Assembly (NCBI GenBank): GCA_003242085.1
Contig: QBML01000034.1
Location: 27,151-60,114 of the forward strand
Source of the DNA: Pseudanabaena frigida
GTDB lineage: Bacteria > Cyanobacteriota > Cyanobacteriia > Pseudanabaenales > Pseudanabaenaceae
DNA length: 32,964 bases
Direction: 5' to 3'
The notes beneath the pieces were generated by a model that saw only the letters and a list, made by a program, of their open reading frames with translations, did no database searches and was not told the origin of the DNA. A program made the position numbers and the translations under genes. Shown here one piece after another: positions 17,601 through 22,435 of the stretch (positions within the stretch are counted from its first letter, which is position 1; every line of letters begins with the position of its first letter).

Positions 17601-18808
17601 GTAATATTCCGCAAGCTGATATTTCTCAGGCGATTCAGACGCAATCAAATACATCTAATACTTTTTCACAAAGAGATCGCATTCCAGAAGTACAAAGAAA
17701 TCTTGCCTCATCTTTATTAGATAACAGTGTTTTGCAAAGCGATCTCGATCCTACAATTCAACAAAACTTTGAACAAAACCTTGGCGTAGCAAATCCTGAA
17801 ACTATCGCCAATAATCCTACTTCACTCAGCGATCGCGCTCCAGAATTGCAAAGAAAATCTAATTTAACTAATTCTGAAAATCTGGTTAGTGATATTGCAC
17901 AGATTGCTCCTCAACAAGTAACCCCAACTCAATCTAATTCACTTCCAGTTGCAGATAGTACTATTCCCCAAAGCGATCGCCCCTCATTAGTCCAGACTAA
18001 ATCTGACATAACCAATCCAGACATCTCTGTAGAGCAAAATGAAAACAAAACGTTCGTTCAAATGATGGCGGACGATTCTGCTTTAGACGATCTACAACTT
18101 CCTACGGTTATACAAAATCTTGGTCAGACAGATCGTTTAGGCAATTTCTCGTCACTCATATCGGCACCTAAACTAGATAAAGATACTAGCTCTCCATCAC
18201 AAACCTCACAAATATCTAGCCCAAATAGCTTCAGTCCAAATAGCTTGTTAAGTAACTTACCTCCAACAATTCAGACCAAGCAGGATAATAGCAACACACG
18301 TGGTGAGCCTATTTCTATGGGGTGGTCAAATATAGCGGAGTTGCTAGCAAATTTACCACCTTCTAAGCAGAGTTCTAGTAGTTCGTCTACAAACTCATTA
18401 AATATCCAAACAAAACGCTCGACAGAGCGCAGTCCTTTAGCTGATAATTCCACCCGCTCAACTAGTAATCAAAATCAAACTATTATTCAGCGATCGCCAG
18501 ATAATGCCAATGTAAATAACGATGACGATCGAGATCTATACTTAACGCCACAAGGCTTACAAAAAGGCAACCCCAATAAAACTACCAATAACCTATCCAA
18601 TCAAATCCAACACATCCAGAAAAAAGAGGGTCTACCAGAAGCAAATGTATCTGTTAATCCACCAAGCACTCAGGATAGTAATTCTGAAGAAAACTTTTCA
18701 AAAAATTTAGAAGCTCTTGCCCAAGAAATATACTTATTATTGCGGCAGCGTTTAGAAATTGAGAAAGATCGACTGGGAGGTGGATATCAAGGAAGGTTAC
18801 CTTGGTAA
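11621..18808 (+). CDS. Giant 2395-aa repeat protein of the CIS operon, (V/I)QRKSDL repeats
   Basis: It starts GTG 3 nt after the tube stop, with no Shine-Dalgarno, so coupling is likely. Residues 1 to about 90 are unique. About 95-2290 are degenerate 26- or 22-residue units, roughly 70-80 of them, with consensus xLQSDRxPEVQRKSDLxSPE plus a spacer. The 22-residue form lacks four spacer residues. Composition is Ser/Asp/Gln/Asn-rich and Cys-poor, with no membrane segment, so long disorder is likely. The last 40 residues are a helix ending RLGGGYQGRLPW, like the 58-aa protein. Position between the tube and CIS_tube genes corresponds to Afp6 in the Serratia and Photorhabdus systems. The function is unknown. 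Possibilities are a tube-loaded or baseplate-bound scaffold for cargo with related (V/I)Q(R/A)K motifs, a flexible ruler, or a fibre. There is no frameshift or stop across 7.2 kb, so it is under selection. Confidence 0.85.
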   Translation: MTENTPLTFDDSNYNLPDDIPLGNHSPLLVPKALGQSFLQTKFIYPLGAVSILNPDNIGFNDFELLNNSFESSPFLDQPSQSFTQSKSFPSATNQPDIQAKSLLSPTTRQTKRSPQNSPKPSKNISVQRKSLETSQQESRFSAPLNQPNQNLVANTPIEASTLENISIQRYEDLPTVSNANIEIEGSPNSFGAESDTSIDSPIYSNDNLQSIQSNIDSQSISSSNLGSDRIQEIQRKPEISNPNPVSIISDVKPQEIPPNEPSTKQIQRVSEIPSQNVPTQQILLSSNLPVAENSVEVSDRTQSIQRNIDSTSSVDTSNSILQSDQELHTDSDLSNVNIDVKPSTQIIDALQRKSEISASDEISPRDRYNQINPDFQVSDRISPNEQNAQPIQRASDKLSANLSASIQNQQQKTSDSPSAINNIEQSDRTPSIQRNIDADSIDPNTSSSNISNSNLVQDNRILQADIKPDSLGIQTNQSESIQEIQRKADMSPTSILQRTQAIEPQVVSEPLSEPSTVNNTSQSSNAQVIQRISDNSGTDVVIDNSILQIDRIPEVQRESDRSVNETFVDIDNSQIESSQLPQAQYIADISTLQSDRVQGIQTKSDLASVYSDTSSASSQEGYISEALGSAFVNNPTVSEDRSILQNSDRTQEIQKKSDQNTSNNVSTSDLVQENQPFSDLSNLNSNIEQTNLTQSIQRSSDLSIGNPNILDRNFDLGTQENSDAVNNALQGNLTSSVQRKVDLSATDSDPIVNNINIQEIQRNTDLDIPETSIDLSTHQSSIFPLTSGDLDTPDKSIDGFIQQDKSNQGIQRSTIVDIPEISPLEISRISTLNNPEAILSNATPRIEPSPIVQSKPDLPVADSNILQSDRTLEIQAQSDLNSPENFADWNTALSSLPQTIQTKSDLSVLDNADSRTDLTIEVQRQSDVFSIGSESGILESNIAVPQVQQVSDLASHENIVDNSTLQGNLTPKVQKKSDSNIPEEITATNILQGDLPQTIQSKPDLPIADSTILQSDRTPEVQRQSDSNFADSNILQNDSIPEVRRADDLEPPKTIIGNTDLIPKVQRQSDSSSIDNNVLQDNIALEVQQISDLVSPEILDNNILRSDRVSEVQRTLDESSSETIADNPILQSDRISEIQRDVDLTSPETFADKTISQGNSNQEMQKTSSFVNPEISVDSSPLHNDRSPELQRKSDLVTSKISTDSTLLQGDRVQESNRNSELISSENPVSTTILQNDLPPDVQKQSDLISAENTTDKSVSQIELSQTIQSKSSIPITDSNNLQSDRVLGIQRDIDLTSPETFADKTISQNIPNQSIQEVSGFVNPETSVDSSAPQNDRILELQRKSDSSGSENPIGNNISQIDLLQTPQTQSDLSTVNRAAPLSDRTPEVQREPYLASPVNFIDSGVSQIETSQTIQAKSDLSVENDAVFQGERTLEVQRQAEISSVDSHIWQGDNAPEVQQTSDAVSSRTDMGNSVSQSDSTSVLQRKSDLSSSQTPIDSYVEQNNHVPESQDVNSISSPESFTYNNVLQEPAAQEIQSAQEIQRKSDLTTPETFANKSTTSQNDRSNSSSDLTVPEASESKNILLQSDLTTEIQRKSDSTSSENPLDSDVLRIDPLQSIQTQSDLSVIDSDILPSDRVSGIQKNIDLTSSESFVNEYISQADRTPEVQRKSDLVTPEISLDNIVQQSDRISQSQNIDSMTSSTVSQELTAREIQRKSDLAKPKISTDISTHSTDTSTQQNNSTLEVQRVSDLNSTENPESSIDSYISQLDRKQAPPTQSDLPVDSDFRSSDRPLADRSPEIQRASDLSSTTSTYNDVSQGNINPDIQRTFDLTSPEPVADRSSISQSNQTLEVQRKSTSSFADSSIQQNDLIPDAQSIDGAISPEIPTDIVVLQPRSAQGIQRKSDLTDSETSLVNSDRILEVSSDIDLSPVDSTISQTSSIPETKENFSSASPEIPDYKSTAQSDRTPEVQRKSDLIRSDVISSENPIESNIPQADISQAIQTQSNTSNTFSQRDRIPEVQRNLASSLLDNSVLQSDLDPTIQQNFEQNLGVANPETIANNPTSLSDRAPELQRKSNLTNSENLVSDIAQIAPQQVTPTQSNSLPVADSTIPQSDRPSLVQTKSDITNPDISVEQNENKTFVQMMADDSALDDLQLPTVIQNLGQTDRLGNFSSLISAPKLDKDTSSPSQTSQISSPNSFSPNSLLSNLPPTIQTKQDNSNTRGEPISMGWSNIAELLANLPPSKQSSSSSSTNSLNIQTKRSTERSPLADNSTRSTSNQNQTIIQRSPDNANVNNDDDRDLYLTPQGLQKGNPNKTTNNLSNQIQHIQKKEGLPEANVSVNPPSTQDSNSEENFSKNLEALAQEIYLLLRQRLEIEKDRLGGGYQGRLPW
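11905..18490 (+). repeat. Long degenerate coding tandem repeat, 66/78-bp units with embedded HIP1 sites
   Basis: Units of 78 bp (26 aa) or 66 bp (22 aa) share the core c-a-g-AGCGATCGC-act-cca-gaa-gta-caa-aga. The HIP1 octamer lies within the codons for Ser-Asp-Arg. About 18 perfect GCGATCGC octamers occur in the gene. A higher-order unit of 456 bp (5 x 78 + 66) is duplicated; its matching starts are about 15050 and 15506. Confidence 0.8.
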
Positions 18809-18858
18809 CTTTTGCAATACTTGTAAAATAAGCACCCTTTAGGAATGCAATAAATTTT

Positions 18859-18864
18859 AGGAGG
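18859..18864 (+). promoter_or_regulatory. Strong ribosome binding site of the CIS_tube gene
   Basis: A full AGGAGG lies 7 nt before ATG 18872. It is the strongest such site in the operon and contrasts with the coupled, site-less start of the giant gene. Confidence 0.7.
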
Positions 18865-18871
18865 ACAAATT

Positions 18872-19321
18872 ATGTCAGTAGGTCAACTTGTAAAAGCAAT
18901 GCTCACAACTACCGATGCTGGGGCGGCAGCTATAAACTTTCAATTCAATCCGACCGAGCTGCAATTTCAGCGATCGGTCAGCCTCAATCGTTCTGAAGGC
19001 GCTCGAACTGCATCAGGCTTACCAAAAGTTACCTTTGCTTATCCCGAACCAGTTAGTCTGTCACTAAGTAATTTAACTTTTGATACATACGAAGCAGGGA
19101 CAAGCGTCTTAACATTAATCGATCCAATTATCAAAGCGACAGACTTTACAGGCTCTTTGGAGCGGCCTCCAGTATATGTATTTGCGTGGGGACAAACTCA
19201 ATATTTAAAATGCTTTGTGAAATCAGTTAGCTACAAACTAACAATGTTTCTTGCTGACGGTACACCTGTAAGGGCAATAGTTGATATGTCCTTAGAAGAA
19301 GTCGATAGTACCCAACTCTAA
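18872..19321 (+). CDS. CIS_tube (Afp7/PVC7-like) tube-spike adaptor, without LysM
   Basis: 149 aa. The segments NFQFNPTELQFQRSV, LSNLTFDTYEAGTSVLTLIDP, RPPVYVFAWGQ, LKCFVKSVSYKLTMFLADGTPVRA and the closing VDMSLEEV are the standard pattern of the CIS_tube domain. That domain forms the N-terminal half of Afp7/PVC7, at the junction of tube and spike in the baseplate hub. Afp7 itself is about 220 aa because a LysM-like domain follows. Here the protein ends right after the CIS_tube domain. It is placed, as expected, directly before the spike gene and has a strong AGGAGG site. Confidence 0.88.
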   Translation: MSVGQLVKAMLTTTDAGAAAINFQFNPTELQFQRSVSLNRSEGARTASGLPKVTFAYPEPVSLSLSNLTFDTYEAGTSVLTLIDPIIKATDFTGSLERPPVYVFAWGQTQYLKCFVKSVSYKLTMFLADGTPVRAIVDMSLEEVDSTQL

Positions 19322-19440
19322 AGGTGTTACGACAAAATATAGTTTCTGAGATTTTACCTTTAGGTATAAAGCCTAAAGACTTTAAAAATGCTCGATTCAA
19401 GCGATCGATTTGCTTTCAAAAATATTAGTTAGAACAGCAT

Positions 19441-21336
19441 ATGCCAGCATCATACATACCCAAACCTTTAATCCAAATTGATGGCACAGACGCATCTGCA
19501 GATCTCCTTGAAGATATCCTTCAGATATCCGTAGAAGAAAGTCTCAACATGCCTGGAATGTTTACTCTAATTATCAGGAATGATTTCTATCCAGGACGAA
19601 GTGTAGACACAACTTGGAAGCACCAAAGCTTATTTGCTATTGGGAAAAAGGTAAAAATTGGATTTGCTTCTAGCACCACAGAAGGAGTCGATCCAGATAC
19701 ACAGACTGGATATGTCTTAGAAGGTGAGATTACAGGCATAGAAACTGAGTTTAATGAGAAATCTCAGGCTCCAATAATTATTCGTGGATATGATATTTCT
19801 CACCGACTACATCGAGGTCGTTATAATCGCTCTTTTCAAAATGTTACTGACAGTGATGTTGTCAGTCAAATAATTGGTGAAGCTGGAATTACTTCTGGAA
19901 CTGTTACTTCTACAACTATTGTCCATGACTATATTTTTCAAGAGAACCAGACAAATATGGAGTTTTTGCGAGAACGAGCTGCTCGCCTAGGCTTTGAATT
20001 ATATGTCCAAGACGCAAAATTAAACTTTCGCCAACCTACACAAGATCAAGAACTGGAGCTTAAGTGGCTAAAAGATATAGATAGCTTCCGAGTGCGTGTA
20101 AGTAGTTCTGAGCAGGTTAGCTCAGTTGAAGTAAGAGGCTGGAATTACGCCACAAAGGTACCGATAGTTTCGACTGCCACAACCGAATCAGTAATTACCT
20201 CAACTGGCAGTGGTAAAGGCAGTGCTAGTAGTACAAAGTTTAGTACTCAACCTAAAATGATCGTTGTCGATCAGCCAGTTTTCAGTGCTGACGAAGCTAC
20301 GAAAATGGCACAGTCACTATGTAATGAGCTAGGGGGAGAATTTGTTAGTGCTGATGCTGATGGAGAAGGGAATCCTGAGATTAGACCAGGACGAGTAGTA
20401 AAATTAACAGGTATGGGTACAGCCTATAGCGGCAGCTACTATGTTACTGACACCCATCACTTATTTAGCGAACGCAAGTACATCACAAAATTTAGCGTTC
20501 GCAGTCTACGTGGTGGTAGTTTGTTATCTATTTTGTCATCCAAGACTCATCTACAGCCAGGTCAAACTATGATGGTAGGGATAGTTAGCAATAACAAAGA
20601 TCCCAAAGGATGGGGAAGGGTCAGAGTCAAATTTCCGACATTGACAGAAGCGCATGAAAGTAATTGGGCTAGAGTCGTGGGAGCGGGAGCAGGACCAAGT
20701 AGAGGGTTTGACTGTTTGCCAGAAATTAATGATGAGGTTTTAGTAGCCTTTGAGCATGGCGATATACACCGCCCTTATGTGATTGGCGGTGTATGGAATG
20801 GCACTGATGCACCGCCCGAAGCTGTCGCTGACACTATTGTTGGCGGTAAAGTCCGTCTACGCACATTTAAAACCCGCTTGGGTCATAAATTGCAGTTTGT
20901 AGAAGAAGACAAAGATACGAAGAAAGGTGTTTATACCAGCACCGCAGGTGGACATAATTTCCGCATGAATGATAGCGAGAAGTTTATAGAGCTACAAACT
21001 ACTGGAGGACATAAAATTCGCTGTGATGATACTAATAAAACTATTACGATTGAATCAACTGGTCAAATGAACATCACTGCTCCCCAAAAAATTTCTATAA
21101 CTGTTGGTGGCAGTAGTATAGAACTAACTCCTAGCGGCATCACTATAAAAACTAGTGGAACTATTAGCGTGCAAGGGGCTTCCGTGAGCGTACAATCTAG
21201 TGGCTCATTGAGCGCATCCGCAGGTGGTTCGTTAAGTGCAAGTTCGGGTTCTTCAATTAGCGCGAGTTCAGGTGGTAGTGTGAGTATCAGTGGACCATCT
21301 GTAAGTATCACAGGCGGTATTATACGCTTAAATTAA
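19441..21336 (+). CDS. VgrG-like baseplate spike (Afp8/PVC8 family)
   Basis: 631 aa. Residues 1 to about 230 form a gp27-like hub domain (IEVxLxxDIL...SLNMPGMFTL type start, YVLEGEITGI, IIRGYDISHRLHRGRYNRSF, NMEFLRERAARLGFELYV). A linker region with Ser/Thr-rich sequence follows. About 374-455 is a gp5-type OB fold (VGIVSNNKDPKGWGRVRVKF, W-A-R-V, LPEINDEVLVAFEHGD, YVIGGVWNG). From about 480 to the end is a triple-stranded beta-helix, with repeats such as GSLSASAGGSLSASSG and a closing SVSITGG. The trimer forms the central spike that carries the PAAR tip and punctures the target membrane. No extra toxin domain is fused. The start at ATG 19441 is 119 bp after the previous gene. Confidence 0.93.
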   Translation: MPASYIPKPLIQIDGTDASADLLEDILQISVEESLNMPGMFTLIIRNDFYPGRSVDTTWKHQSLFAIGKKVKIGFASSTTEGVDPDTQTGYVLEGEITGIETEFNEKSQAPIIIRGYDISHRLHRGRYNRSFQNVTDSDVVSQIIGEAGITSGTVTSTTIVHDYIFQENQTNMEFLRERAARLGFELYVQDAKLNFRQPTQDQELELKWLKDIDSFRVRVSSSEQVSSVEVRGWNYATKVPIVSTATTESVITSTGSGKGSASSTKFSTQPKMIVVDQPVFSADEATKMAQSLCNELGGEFVSADADGEGNPEIRPGRVVKLTGMGTAYSGSYYVTDTHHLFSERKYITKFSVRSLRGGSLLSILSSKTHLQPGQTMMVGIVSNNKDPKGWGRVRVKFPTLTEAHESNWARVVGAGAGPSRGFDCLPEINDEVLVAFEHGDIHRPYVIGGVWNGTDAPPEAVADTIVGGKVRLRTFKTRLGHKLQFVEEDKDTKKGVYTSTAGGHNFRMNDSEKFIELQTTGGHKIRCDDTNKTITIESTGQMNITAPQKISITVGGSSIELTPSGITIKTSGTISVQGASVSVQSSGSLSASAGGSLSASSGSSISASSGGSVSISGPSVSITGGIIRLN

Positions 21337-21348
21337 TTGTTGATGAGA

Positions 21349-21401
21349 GGCTTCGACTCTGCTCAGCCAGCTTAGAATATTAGCTGAGCGGAGTCGAAGC
21401 C
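21349..21401. repeat. Intact dispersed palindrome (REP/MITE-like) between spike and PAAR genes
   Basis: Arms ggcttcgactctgctcagc (21349-21367) and its complement (21383-21401) form a 19-bp stem with a single G-T pair and a 15-nt loop. There is no T-run, so it is not a classical terminator. Related copies lie near 10664 and 31738. Confidence 0.75.
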
Positions 21402-21489
21402 CTGAATCTCACGAATAATTTAGGACTACTATGGTTTAGTTGACAGCCACTATTCATTATTTTTTCTTTTATTAATATCTAATTGTCTT

Positions 21490-21777
21490 ATGTTTCCAGC
21501 CGCACGATTGACTGACATTACTGCTACAGGCGATCCCATTACTGGTCCTGGTGCACCAAACGTTTTGATTGGAAGTTTACCTGCAGCATGTGTTGGGGAT
21601 TTGGTTGCAGGGCCTGTAATTACAGGAAGCATCGCCATGGGGTCTGTCACAGTCTTAATTTGTGGACGACCCGCAGCAAGGATTACATCTCAAGTAGTTG
21701 GAGCTAATACTATTACAGGAGTACCCTTAACTAGTGTGGTGGCGCTAGGAATGCCAACTGTGCTAATTGGTGGATAA
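21490..21777 (+). CDS. PAAR-repeat spike tip protein
   Basis: 95 aa, the usual size. PAAR signatures are visible: FPAARLTDI at the start, GAPNVLIGSLPAACVGD, then VTVLICGRPAARITSQV and a terminal MPTVLIGG. It caps the trimeric spike with a sharp cone. The order spike, PAAR, gp25 matches eCIS operons. There is no histidine in the protein, whereas metal-centred PAAR tips use three His and one Cys. The only Cys residues are in PAACVGD and LICGR, so the tip may be metal-free or use another ligand set. It is separated from the spike gene by 153 bp holding a palindrome. Confidence 0.9.
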   Translation: MFPAARLTDITATGDPITGPGAPNVLIGSLPAACVGDLVAGPVITGSIAMGSVTVLICGRPAARITSQVVGANTITGVPLTSVVALGMPTVLIGG

Positions 21778-21859
21778 AAGTTATAACTTAACCGTCGATT
21801 GGTTAAATTTTGCTGATAAAAACAAATATTGCTACGTGCCCTTAAAGCTAGAAACTAAT

Positions 21860-22270
21860 ATGCCAGAAGTTAATAATCCCAACTATATTGGTACTGGTAT
21901 TGCTTTCCCCCTGCGAGTTAATGTTCAAGGCGAACTAAAGACTGACAGCGGCGATCGCAATTTGGAAGAGTCGATCGCTACTATTTTGAATACTAAATTA
22001 GGGGAGCGTGTATATAGACCTAATTTTGGTAGCCGACTTTCTGACTTAGTTTTTGCACCAATGAATCCTCAAACGATCTTGCTTGCAAGAGTCTATGTCG
22101 AAGAGGCATTAAACAGATGGGAACCTCGAATTGTGGTTACGGGAGTTTATGCAGAACCAGATCCAATTAAAGGTCGGCTAGATTTAAAAATTCTTTTTCG
22201 ACTTAAAGATGGTCATGATAACCGCAGTATGGTTTATCCGTTTTATCTATTGCCACCGAATAGTCAGTAA
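21860..22270 (+). CDS. gp25-like baseplate wedge protein (Afp9 family)
   Basis: 136 aa from ATG 21860. The family pattern is complete: IGTGIAFPLRVNVQGELK, a D-R-N-L-E-ESI segment, LNTKLGERVYRPNFGSRL (the E-R-x-x-P-x-F-G hallmark) and a C-terminal RLDLKILFRLKD. It forms the inner wedge that nucleates sheath assembly in the baseplate. Start choice: the frame is open back to TTG 21767 (11-nt overlap with PAAR) and GTG 21770, adding about 31 residues not typical of the family. ATG 21860 gives the usual length but has only a weak ribosome site. A good intrinsic terminator follows 13 nt after the stop. Confidence 0.9.
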   Translation: MPEVNNPNYIGTGIAFPLRVNVQGELKTDSGDRNLEESIATILNTKLGERVYRPNFGSRLSDLVFAPMNPQTILLARVYVEEALNRWEPRIVVTGVYAEPDPIKGRLDLKILFRLKDGHDNRSMVYPFYLLPPNSQ

Positions 22271-22283
22271 TTTTAATCAAAGG

Positions 22284-22305
22284 GAGCCGCAAAGTGGCTC
22301 TTTTT
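22284..22305 (+). terminator. Rho-independent terminator after gp25
   Basis: Stem gagcc (22284-22288) with ggctc (22296-22300), a 7-nt loop gcaaagt, then TTTTT. It closes the first structural block (10938-22270) and separates it from the baseplate J block. Confidence 0.8.
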
Positions 22306-22435
22306 AATTTTCATATTAAGCATCATGGCGATTACTATATTCAGACTTTTAAAATATTTTGATATTTAGTAGCAAATTGCTAAAGCAGACAGTAAAATTC
22401 AAGCAATGAGATAATTCACCTAAGAGCATTGTGTG

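Noticed and set aside
11621-18808. Giant gene as a CRISPR array or non-coding satellite
   Set aside because: The repeats are degenerate, lack unique equal-length spacers, and keep one open frame across 7.2 kb with protein-level conservation.
11621-18808. Giant gene as the CIS tape measure (Afp14)
   Set aside because: Tape measure proteins are helix-rich and lie after the fibre gene; this one is Ser/Asp/Asn-rich, apparently disordered and at the Afp6 position. It cannot be fully excluded.
21063-21311. 82-codon minus-strand frame opposite the spike beta-helix
   Set aside because: Antisense shadow of the Ser/Gly repeats of the spike; no ribosome site or family match.
21349-21401. Palindrome as an intrinsic terminator of the spike gene
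   Set aside because: No T-run follows the stem, and copies occur in other intergenic places, which fits a dispersed repeat better.
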